The translations under genes were made by a program, and so were the position numbers. The notes under the pieces were generated by a model that had not been told where the DNA came from, ran no database searches, and saw only the letters and a program-made list of their open reading frames with translations. Of a stretch of DNA of 64,000 bases, positions 44,675-54,335 are shown piece after piece. This stretch comes from Absidia repens (lineage: Eukaryota > Mucoromycota > Mucoromycetes > Mucorales > Cunninghamellaceae), in the NCBI GenBank assembly GCA_002105175.1, contig MCGE01000040.1:62001-126000 (forward strand), read 5' to 3'. Position 1 is the first letter of the stretch. Each line of letters opens with the position of its first letter.

Positions 44675-45235
44675 TAGCAACACTCTTTTTTTTTTTTTTT
44701 TTGGGTCCCTCGCCTCCTCCTCCTCCTCCTCCTCCTCCTCGTCCGCTTTTTTTCTTCTTCTTTTTTCTGTGTGTGTGTGTCTGTGTGCTGAAAAGAATAA
44801 ATAGAATTTTTTTTTTAAAAAAAAGGGGCTTTTTTTGTTCTCGTTTTTCAAGTTGACTTTATTTCTGTATTTGGTTAATAGAAGACAGCATAGAATGCCT
44901 GGTGAAGGGTGGTGGGGAAGTGATATGGACTGTTTTTTTGCTTGCTTGGATTCGTGACAAACAGCCGGATTTGAATTTTTATTTTTTTGGAGAATGATAA
45001 TAATGATAATAATACTTTGTTGCCCGTTGCTTCCTATTCTACAAGTCAACTCCCCTTCCCCAGCAAAAAGGCCCTCCATTTTTAATGTCACTATCACCAT
45101 GGTTTATGATATATAATCATCATTATGTAGGTCACCGCACATTTCGCTTAAAAAAAAAAGCCAATTGAATATGGATCACTACCTTGGCGTAAAGCACGTT
45201 TTTCAACACCTCACTCGGGGGTTTTTTTTCCGAGA

Positions 45236-46490
45236 TGGTGTTTAATTTAGTACCACCTTTGAGTCAATGTGGTCAAGCGGGGTAGGACGTTGGTTGACAT
45301 GATCGACCCCAAAATTAAAAAAAAAGGAACATCTCTAACGGGTATCCGTTGGATACGTAAATTTAAACTAGGGTACGATGGATGGAGGGTTGGGTCTAAA
45401 ATAAATTGGACAGGAGCCATTTCTGGATGATGAGAACCATTTGAAGGGGAAAGTTGACATACTTAAAACGGGATTTGAAATTAAAGAAAAACCAATACTA
45501 AAGTGAGAGGACACCGTCTTTTTCTGAAAAAAAAAAGGCAAAAGAAGACGTATACATTTTATTTTTTATCTTTCAAGCATGACATAAACATTAAAAAGGG
45601 ATGATCAATACTAATCTAAGTGAAGTGTGCAGGGGATGGGAGAGAGAAAGAGATGGTAAACAAGGAGACTGAACTAGACGAATAACATAAAAAAAAAGGC
45701 AGCAAAATATTTTATTCAAACGTAGAGATAAACTATGACAAGCTAATACTGAGCTAATCAAATGGCGGTTTCATAACAATCTTCTCCAAGATGAGGTCCT
45801 AATCTATTGGTGGTTTCTAAATCCTAAATCCAAAATGAAAGGGGTCCCCATGTACTTTGTATTGCATTTTACAAAATGCCCCTGATTTACTTTCTAACAA
45901 CTAATCCAGAATCGTCAGCACGGCAATGAGGCCTTGAATGAGGTTGATGTTTTGAAAAATAAAAAGAAAGAAAAAAAAAAGGAAGTAGGAGAAAAATAAA
46001 TAGAAAATCGAAAATCATGTGCGTCGGTATTTGCATCTTCCGGTAGATTCGATATGAAATCTGCGTATGTATAGTTCAGTGACATTCTCTTATATATGTA
46101 GATATATACAGAATACCATTAAATTAAATAAATCAAATGAGACCATTTTGTATTTTTTTTCAAACTATTTATTACAATAGCCTGAACAAAGGAACTAGCA
46201 AAAGAAAAGGAAAAAATTAACAAGGAGTTAAACTATAATTGTTCATGACACAAGTTTACTTCGCTGCCTTGGATCATGTTGATGAAATACGTTGTAATTG
46301 TAATGACAATCGTTAGAAAGGACAGAAGGAAAAATCATATGTGAGAGAGGATGTCTTCGGCAAAAAACACAGCGCGTGGCGTACAAGATATAGAGGAGAG
46401 CGACGTTTAAACTACGAAATTTAGGAACCAAAAAAACGTATTTCAAACAAAAAAACCCTGTTGTAACCAAATAAAATAACATATACCAAA
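45236..46490. repeat. Segmental duplication block, copy 1
   Basis: This ~1.25-kb block corresponds in order and orientation to 54240-54347 plus 59883-61100, and its first ~230 bp also to 50248-50480. It contains SINE-like copy 9. Near the end both long copies keep a minus-strand frame (46482-46243 and 61090-60872) that shares ALLYILYATRCVF and RRHPLSH; whether it codes is unclear. Copy 1 is the uninterrupted version of the LINE target site. Confidence 0.8.
45695..45945 (-). repeat. SINE-like repeat, copy 9
   Basis: On the minus strand: ATCAACCTCATTCAAGG, TGGATTAGTTGTTAGAAAG, AATCAGGGGCATTTTG, GTACATGGGGACCCC and TTTGAATAAAATATTTTGCT. The same copy sits at the same place in the duplicated block (60330-60575). 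Confidence 0.72.
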
Positions 46491-46734
46491 ACCTTGTTTA
46501 TTGCAAAATAAGAATAGGATATAAAATAAGAATAAGATAAAATGAAGAGAGGGGAAGAGAGAAAAAGTACTTACCGTTATTTTGACAACGGGTTCGAGTA
46601 TGGAAAAAAGAATAATATAAAGTGAGAAAAAGGGGAAAGATAGATAAAAATATAAATGTCAAAAATAAATAAAAGTCTAAATTCTAAAAAGGAGTCGGAG
46701 TAAAAAGAAAAAGAGAAATGAAAAGGGTCTCTAT

Positions 46735-46870
46735 CACAACAGGAACTCTTTCATTTGAGATCTAATATTTGGAGGCCACCATTAGCATGGCTTTTTAGAG
46801 TCTTGATTAGTTTCGCTTTATTCTTTGTTGGTTCATAATAAATAAAATATGATTTCTTTTTACATGTCTC
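46735..46870 (+). repeat. SINE-like repeat, copy 11 (3' half only)
   Basis: AACAGGAACTCTTTCATTTG, AGGCCACCATTAGCATGG, GATTAGTTTCG and ATAAATAAAATATGATTTC match the second half of the family; the 5' box is absent. Confidence 0.45.
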
Positions 46871-47482
46871 AATGAAAAAGATGTACCATTCGTCTCATTC
46901 TCATATCTCGTGCAATAGATTCCTTTTTTGCTATAATCACCCGTAGTTGATTAATGCCATTGACTTTTGTTGCTCTCCGGTGACAAATGTATATCTTTAG
47001 TAGTCTTTCTGATACATACGTACATTTAAAGTCTATTATCTCCCATGTTTCTTCCATTAAATCCCCTAGTTACAATGAACCCAATCTACTTTAGTTTCAG
47101 TATCTAACAATATTTCTTCAATACAGTATGTCGTTTTTACTCCCATTTTTACTGGGAAAAAGCTGCTATTGTAGCCGTAGTGTGAGTGTACTCTTATCAT
47201 TCATTATCTTTCCATCACAACCCCCTGTCTTAGTATGGTGACTTTGCCCCAGAGTCTTAGCGACTGATAGACAATTTCAAGTCACTTTATATCAAATGTT
47301 GGCCTCCTCTTATCATAATCGACCAAATATATTTAACAAACACAAGACTGTTTTAACCACCACTGCAACCTATCCTCCTCGTTCTGCTCTTGAATTGCCT
47401 TTTGTCATGTATGCATGTGTTATTACATAAACTTAACAACCGAAATTCTACAACCCATCTTTCCATGCACATTTTAATGATA

Positions 47483-47522
<40 letters not shown>

Positions 47523-47880
47523 TGAAAATGCCTTTTTTTAGTTGACAAGATTACAAAGGATAAATAGACTAAGACTAAACTATGAAAGAATTTATTTTCA
47601 CAGTCGAGAGCTCGGGTTTGATGAATCTGATAAAAATACCACGAAATTCCGAAAAACATCATATTACGTACACTGCCCAAAGGAGAGAAACAGGACACAC
47701 CATAAACGGTGATTAGACACTACATATAATCCATCGTTGTTTTTTGATCGACAAATTGCCCATCAAATACATTATATTGAGCGTTCATCTCTAGTCATTT
47801 TGTATACAGTCATCTTTTTTTTTATTTTAATATTTTTTTTACTTACCCAATATTAACATTGTCAAGTGCTCCATTGCTCA
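46871..47880. other. Single-copy spacer inside the array
   Basis: AT-rich, with a 34-A run at 47486-47519. No supported gene; short frames lack recognisable features. Confidence 0.45.
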
Positions 47881-47884
47881 GTAA

Positions 47885-48250
47885 AAATGCCAGTCAGCCA
47901 AATTGAATCGAGCAGAGTCACTTACTACCCATCATTGGCATTTGCCAGATAACTCAGTCATCGTCTACCACCATCATCATCAAAACTAGACCCAACAACC
48001 GACCATTCCGTCGATTTTCATGATAGCAGTAGTTATATCCATTGCGTCGTTGCTGTCATTGTCATTGGTTTATCTGTCAAATACTTTGTCCAAGAACAGC
48101 TCCAATCAGGATATTCACAGCAAAATAAAACGGTACTGGGAGGTGTTGCAGAAAGTTTATATCTATATATATATAAAAAGGGACGCGTAGCGAGAGAGAA
48201 ATATAACGTTGTCGGAAGTTGAATCTAAAGAATTGAAAAAAAAAAAAGAA
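47885..48250 (+). pseudogene. Second remnant of the TM/coiled-coil protein gene
   Basis: The membrane segment (MIAVVISIASLLSLSLVYLS) runs in one frame into NTLSKNSSNQDIHSKIKRYW, then stops after a TATATA stretch. A TAG lies just upstream of the segment (HHHHQN-stop-TQQP). Shorter pieces of the same block are at 41230-41515 and 51590-51790. Confidence 0.35.
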
Positions 48251-48728
48251 TGAAGGTTGGGTTTGTTATGATTCCCCGGTGACACTGCATCCTACTGTAT
48301 TGTACTGTAGTACATACAAGGAATCTAGCCAAGCACTCTGTTTTGAAACTTCCGGAAAGAAAACTACTTTCCATCTCTATTTGTTTTGTGTTTATTTATG
48401 TCAGGGGTAAGATTACTTTTCTACAAAAAGTGAGCATAAACTGTGCATCTAAATAGAATATAAGAATTGTCGAAATAAGGGGAGGAAAGGGCGTCCAGAA
48501 AATGCCTACGTATTGAGATCTGCACAGAGTTATGACGGCAAAATAATCACCTATTGACGGTGGAAGTTGAAACATCGGCGTTTTTCTTGATCTTCCCCTC
48601 TCTCCCCCTTTTTTTTTAACTCCTCTCGACAGAAATGCAAGTTGGTCCGTATGTAAATGTAAGACTTTTTTTTTCGCTTATCAATCTACTACTTCTATAC
48701 ACACACACACAAGCACCTGACGACAGTT

Positions 48729-49075
48729 ATGATGAAATCGATCCCATTCCTATTATACCTGATAACGGCGATGGTGATGGCCAGTGTTCAGGGCGTCTCT
48801 TTCCCTTATGAGGGCATTCCTAACCCAAAAGCCAAGTAAGATGCCTAAAACAAATGTATTGTGTTTCTAGATCCTCCAGGTAGATCACCCCCCCGGTTTT
48901 TCTTTAGCACGAGATCGGGCACATGCTACTATATCCAAGAGATGGAATGTGTCACTCCATTGTAGTCCAGCGCGCTTGTCACACACCTCACACCTAACCA
49001 AATGGTCTACCTTCGAGTTCCCCCCGCAAACCACCACCTGCAGATGTCAAATGCGCATAATGATCATCCAATAGC
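48729..49075 (+). pseudogene. Disabled four-cysteine secreted-protein gene (family B2)
   Basis: An intact signal peptide region MMKSIPFLLYLITAMVMASV-QG is followed by SFPYEGIPNPKAK and TAA, 37 residues in all. Note that it opens MMKSI like the active family, which links the B2 and MMKSI groups. The rest of the ancestral gene (GTCYYIQEMEC and a C-terminal C) is readable beyond the stop but with further changes. Confidence 0.75.
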
Positions 49076-49680
49076 AAAAACATTCTTATCACACTTGGCG
49101 TCATGTAAGGTTGGTTGCACCGGTTATGATTTATTGGAATCTTCGCTCTGAAGTCTGTCTGATCCCTTTTTTTGGGAGGGGGACGGATGAAAACATGAAA
49201 AAAAAAACGACATATACGTAATTTTTTTCTTTTTTGTTTTCACCCATGGCATCAACATTATTCAATTAGTATTGTCAATATTAATCTAAGTGAGGTGTGC
49301 GCTCGGGAGAGGGGGCGGGGGTGGAGAAAGCTCAATATGGCGGATTGAAAGAAACACGAATTTGTAAATCCTACCATGATCAACTGGATACATGGAAAGC
49401 AGAGCATAAACTTAAGGACCCCCTTTCCTCCCAACTGCGATTCTTCTCATCTATACAAAGACAGAAGAGAAAAAAAAAATTCGGAAGGAGCGGGCGTTCA
49501 GGGATAATCAGGAGATGGATGAGATGTTCCTACAACCTTGACAAAAAAAAAAAAAAAAAAAGAAAAAAAAAGAGCTAGATAAAAGGGAAGATGATTAAAA
49601 GACCTCTTTTCTTTTCTTTCCTCCTCTACTATTATACACTCACATAAACCTTTCTTTCTCTCTATCTCTCTATTTCGACG

Positions 49681-50001
49681 ATGATGAAATCAATTTTCGT
49701 CATCTTATGTATTGCAGTCACCATGACGATAGCCGATCCGATATCCATCTTACTCTACTACCCTGGGCAACCCCAACCAATTAGCCAACCGGTGCCACAG
49801 TGTTTTCCCGTAGCTAATGCGGCCGGACAGCTACCCAAGCAGGCCTCCTCTAATTCTAGGAATCTCTTCTGCAGTTTCTACATGGATAAATTTTGCAATG
49901 GGATTTTAGCTAACGAGATGGTCAGGAAGAATCGAGTGGACCTTTCAAAGCTTCCCATATCATCATCTACATACGGCTTGTGTGAATTAAGCGATTACTA
50001 G
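49681..50001 (+). CDS. Small secreted four-cysteine protein (MMKSI family, divergent)
   Basis: A 106-residue intronless protein: MMKSIFVILCIAVTMTIA-D, then PISILLYYPGQPQPIS. The cysteines are in PQCFPVANAAGQ, LFCSFYMDKFC and GLCELSDY. The signal-peptide end ASAQ is replaced by ADP, and the stretch between cysteines three and four is basic (EMVRKNRVDLSK), setting it apart from its neighbours. The promoter and CT leader are kept. Confidence 0.84.
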   Translation: MMKSIFVILCIAVTMTIADPISILLYYPGQPQPISQPVPQCFPVANAAGQLPKQASSNSRNLFCSFYMDKFCNGILANEMVRKNRVDLSKLPISSSTYGLCELSDY

Positions 50002-50485
50002 CAACGCTTTTTTTTTTTTTGTCTCTCTCCCCCTTCCTCTTCCGCTTTTTTCTTCTTCTTTTGTCTGTGTATGTCTGTGTGCTGAAAAGAATAAATATAA
50101 TTTTTTTTAAAAAAATGAGGTTTTTTGTTCTCTTTTTTCAAGTTGACTTTTATTTCTGTAATTGGTTAATAGAAGACAGCCAAGAGTGCCTGGGAAGGGG
50201 GGGGGAGGGAGTGGTATGGATTTTTTTTTTTTTTTTTTTTCCGAGAAGGTGCTTAATTCAGTACCACCTTTGAGTCAATGTGGTCAAGCGGGGTAGGACG
50301 TTGGTTGACATGATAAACACCCCAAAATAAAACAAATAATAATAATAGCAATAATAATAATAAAGGAACATCTCTAACAGGTATCCTTGGATACGTAAAT
50401 TTAAACTAGGATGTGATGGAGGGAGGGTTGGGTCTAAAATAAGTTGGAGAGTGATCATTTCTGGATAATGACAACCATTATAAAA

Positions 50486-51590
50486 GGGAATTGCTCCATT
50501 TCAGAGGATTTTTCAGAGACCGTCCCGTACCACCTTTATTCTATCGCCGATAACTATCAGTTTAAACAAGCTTTGTGACATTAGCGATGTAAAAAATTGG
50601 CATTGTTTATTCAATAGAGTAATGCTTTAAAAAAATAAAAATAAAAATCATGATTATCATTTTCGTTTTGGAATGAAATTTGTTTGGCATATATTTTCCT
50701 CATGACGGACTTTTTGGTAATAGTGCTTGATGATCGTTTTTGTCTTAGTGGCTGTTAGTGGTGGTGTTGCCTCTTGATAAAGATGGGTTACTAGTAAAGG
50801 TGTAGGTGGTGATGGTGCTAAATTTGATATTGAAGGAGGAGGCGGTAGAACTGATGGAAAAGTTTATGTTTCTATTGGTGATTCCAGCGTAGACGGTGGT
50901 GGTTATAATGGTTTTTTAGACAGATCTTGCAATAGACGTTTTTAGAGTTCTGATAATTGGTATCGTTCAGGTGAGTCAATCTGTTGATAAAAAGGAAGCA
51001 TATATGCTGTTTGTCATTTTCCCATCCAAACTGAAAAATTCCAAGTCGACCATCCTTTTGTGCCTATCATCTACTTTGTAAACTTTGTCGCCAATTTACA
51101 TGTTCGTGTAAAAATGCCAACTAGTAGGTTCCATAGCCATGATCCGACCAGGAATCATGTAATCTTGTTCTAAGAAACTGTCCTTAATTATAATTTTTAT
51201 AAAATAATTGCGTTGATCATTGTTGTCGTTGCTGTTCATATTATCGGATACAGTCAGAAGTAGTGTTTCATTGCAATACGTGTATTCGGTAAAATAAATC
51301 TTCAACGAGAGGGTCAATGCTTTACATCGTCGACCATACTCCTTGGTAAGGATAGATTTCTCCAATTGGAAGATGGATAATCATAACAGATAGAAACGAT
51401 AGCGCTTCAAATAATATGGCAAAAAGAAATAAAGAAGTAAGTGTCAATTTCTTTTTTATTGCTATTGTCACAAAGCTTGTTTAAACTGGTAGTTATCAGC
51501 GATACAATAAAGGTGGTACGGGACGATCTCTGAAAAATCCTCTGAAATTCCTCTGAAGCCTCTGAAAATCCTCTGAAATGGAGCAATCCC
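50486..51590. mobile_element. 1.1-kb TIR DNA element within the array
   Basis: The left end GGGAATTGCTCCATTTCAGA ... (50486-50587) and right end (51462-51590) are inverted copies of ~100 bp. They share TTTTTCAGAGA-CGTCCCG, TACCACCTTTATT and GTTTAAACAAGCTTTGTGAC. The right end has an extra ~30 bp of CCTCTGAAA-type subterminal repeats (five copies). The interior holds an 89-residue minus-strand frame (51365-51096) without a known domain, so it is non-autonomous or decayed. The left flank belongs to the 45.2-kb block and the right flank to the TM-remnant block, so no target duplication is visible. Confidence 0.72.
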
Positions 51591-52082
51591 CCCAAAAAAG
51601 AATGAAGGTTAGGTTTGTTATGATTTCCCGATGACAATGAATCCTACTGTATTGTACTGTAGTACACACAAGGAGTCCATCCGAGCAGTGTGTTTTGCAA
51701 CTTCTGGAACGAAAACCACTTTCCATCTCTATTTGTTTTGTGTTTCTTTTTTCAGGGGTAGGATTATTTTTCTATAAAAAGTGAGCATAAACTGTGCATC
51801 TAACAAGAAAATAAGAATTGTTGAAGTAAGGGGGGGGGAGGGCGTCCAGAAAATGCCTACGTACTGAGATCTGCACACTGTTATGATGGCAAAATAATCA
51901 TCTATTTACGGTAGAAGTTGAAACATCGGCATTTTTCTTGATCTTCCCCTCTGCCCCCCTTTTTTTAACTCCTCTCGACATAAATGCAAGTAGGGCCGTA
52001 TGTAAATGAAAGACTTTCTTTTTATTCTTTCGATTATCAACCTACTACTTCTATACACACACACAAGCACTTGACGACAGTT

Positions 52083-52420
52083 ATGGTGACATCGATTCCA
52101 TTCCTATTATACCTGATAACGACGATGATGATGGCCAGTGTTCAGGGCATCTCTTTTCTTTATGAGAGCAGTCCAAATCCAACAGCCACGTAAGATGCCT
52201 AACAACAAATGTATTGCATTTTCTAGATCCGACTGGTAAATCACCCCCGGCTTGTCACTAGCACGAGATCGGGCACCTGCTACTACTTCCAAGACAAGGA
52301 ATGTGTCACTCCATTGTGGCCCAGCACGCAAGTCACATAACTCACACCTAACCAAATGGTCTACCTTCAAGTCCTCCAATCCACCACCTGCAGGGGCCAA
52401 ATGCACACAATGATCATCCA
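52083..52420 (+). pseudogene. Disabled four-cysteine secreted-protein gene (family B2)
   Basis: MVTSIPFLLYLITTMMMASV-QG, then SFLYESSPNPTAT and TAA (the common lesion, here ACG-TAA). Downstream, GKSPRLVTSTRSGTCYYFQD and KECVTPL are intact in another frame. This copy shows best what the B2 protein looked like. Confidence 0.76.
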
Positions 52421-53213
52421 ATAGCAAAAAACATACTTATCACACTTGGTGTCCTGTAGTGTTGGTTGCTCTGGTTATAATTTATTGGAATCACCGCTCT
52501 GAAGTCTGTCTGATCCTTTTTTTGGGTTGGGGGGCGGATGAAAACAGAAAATGAAATGAATAAACAAAACGCTTCCACCATCGTCTTTTTTTACGGTCCT
52601 TAAGAAAATTTATTGAGGTTTAGAATTTTTTTTTTCTTTTTTTTAATAAAAAAAATAAATAAACGTTTTTAGCGTTCAAAGGTGGTCAGTGTTTGGGGAC
52701 AACTTGACTGGGTGGAGGGAGGGGAGCCACGACATTGAAATGATCCTAGACAGGATGGGTGGGCGGGGGGTATCAATCTAAAGTGGATCGGCAGGAGGAT
52801 AATTTCAGGATGATGGGAATTGCTTGAAAAGAAAAATTGACATACGCAAAGCAGTATTTCAAAAACCAATGCTAAAGAAGGACAGGGCAGTTAAAAAAAA
52901 AGGCATATACAATTTTTTTTCACCCATGGCATCAACATTCAACAGATATCGTCAATATTAATCTAAGTGAGGTATGTGTGCGGGAGGGAGAGGCGTGGAG
53001 AAAGCTCAATGTGGCGGACTGAAACAAACACGAATTTGTGAATCCTACCATGATCGACTGGATACATGGAAGTCAGAGCATGAACTTAAGAACCCCCCTC
53101 CGCCAACGTGGATTCTTCTCATCTTTACAATGACAAAAAAAGGAAAAAAAATAAGGGAGGAGCGGGCGTTCAGGGATAATCAGGGGATGGGTGAGGTGTT
53201 CCTACAAATCTTG

Positions 53214-53253
<40 letters not shown>
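53214..53253. repeat. Poly(A) tract of ~40 bases
   Basis: It replaces the short A run found at the same point of the other array promoters, just upstream of the TATATAAAGG box. Confidence 0.9.
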
Positions 53254-53257
<4 letters not shown>

Positions 53258-53409
53258 TTAAAAAAAGATGTAGATATAAAGGAAGTTGAATAAAAGGGGG
53301 GATTTTTTTTCTTTCTTCCTCTACTATTATATATTAACATAAACCTTTCTCTCTCTCTCTCTATCTCTCTCTCTCTCTCTCTTTCTCTCTCGCTCGCTCC
53401 CTTTTGACG

Positions 53410-53718
53410 ATGATGAAATCAATTCTCGGCCTCTTATGTATTGCAGCCACCATGACGATAGCCAATCCGACAACCGTCTCTCTCTACTACCCGGGGCAAT
53501 CCCAACCAACAATTCAACCTCTGGAAAAGTGCTTTACTGTAGCTAATGCGGCCGGACAGCTACCCACGAAGGCCACTGCTTCTGGTTTTGCCGAATGCGC
53601 TGTCTACATAGACAGAGAATGCGGTAACTTGCCAAACCCATACATTCATTTCGATGTCGGTCCTTCATTTGGTGTAACGGACGTTAAAAATATCGCTTGC
53701 CACCATCTCAATACATGA
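53410..53718 (+). CDS. Small secreted four-cysteine protein (MMKSI family, divergent)
   Basis: A 102-residue intronless protein: MMKSILGLLCIAATMTIA-N, then PTTVSLYYPGQSQPTI. The cysteines are in EKCFTVANAAGQ, AECAVYIDREC and a C-terminal IACHHLNT. The last third (NPYIHFDVGPSFGVTDVKN) has no match to the other MMKSI proteins although the signal peptide and 5' flank do, so this end was replaced or diverged quickly. A (CT)n leader of ~50 nt precedes it. Confidence 0.83.
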   Translation: MMKSILGLLCIAATMTIANPTTVSLYYPGQSQPTIQPLEKCFTVANAAGQLPTKATASGFAECAVYIDRECGNLPNPYIHFDVGPSFGVTDVKNIACHHLNT

Positions 53719-54020
53719 TGTGTCTATTCTATGATTAGTAGCAACCTTTCTTTTTTTTTTTTTTTTTTTTTGGTCCACCCCTTCCCTCCTTCTCTTGCTC
53801 TTTCTTCTTCTTTTGTCTGTGTGCTGAAAAGAATAAATATAATTTTTTAAAAAAATAAGGTTTTTTGTTCTCTTTTTTCAAGTTGACTTTATTTCTGTAT
53901 TTGGTTAATAGAAGACGGCAAAGTGTGCCTGGGAAGGGGAAGGGGGAGTGGTATGGACTGTTTTTTGCTTTCTTGGATTCGTGACAAAAAGCCGGATCAA
54001 AATTTTTATTTTTTGAAAAA

Positions 54021-54042
54021 TAATAATAATAATAATAATAAT

Positions 54043-54081
<39 letters not shown>
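54021..54081. repeat. (AAT)n microsatellite
   Basis: About 20 AAT units with one ATT break. Shorter versions stand at the same position behind the other MMKSI genes (e.g. 37794, 41117, 43709 and 44996), so the repeat was in the ancestral unit and expanded here. Confidence 0.9.
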
Positions 54082-54085
<4 letters not shown>

Positions 54086-54335
54086 TGTTGCCCGTTGCTT
54101 CCTATTCTACAAGTCAACCCCTTCCAAAAAAAAAAAGGCCCTCTATTTATTATGTCACTATCACCATGGTCTATGATATACAATCATCATTATATGGGCC
54201 ACTAGCACATTTCACTTGAAAAAATGCCAATTGAATATGGATCACTACCTTGACGTAAAGCACGTTTTCAACACCTTTTTTTTTTTTTTTCTTTTTTTTT
54301 GTGATGATGCTTAATTCAGTACCACCTTTGATTCA

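Noticed and set aside
46591..46615. GGGTTCGAGTATGG as a pol III B box
   Set aside because: Partial match only, with no A box at the right distance.
48836..48871. GTAAGATGCC...TTTCTAG in the B2 copies looks like a 35-nt GT-AG intron
   Set aside because: The segment encodes the conserved first cysteine region in the 39236 copy, 35 nt is shorter than any other intron here, and removal does not restore the downstream frame.
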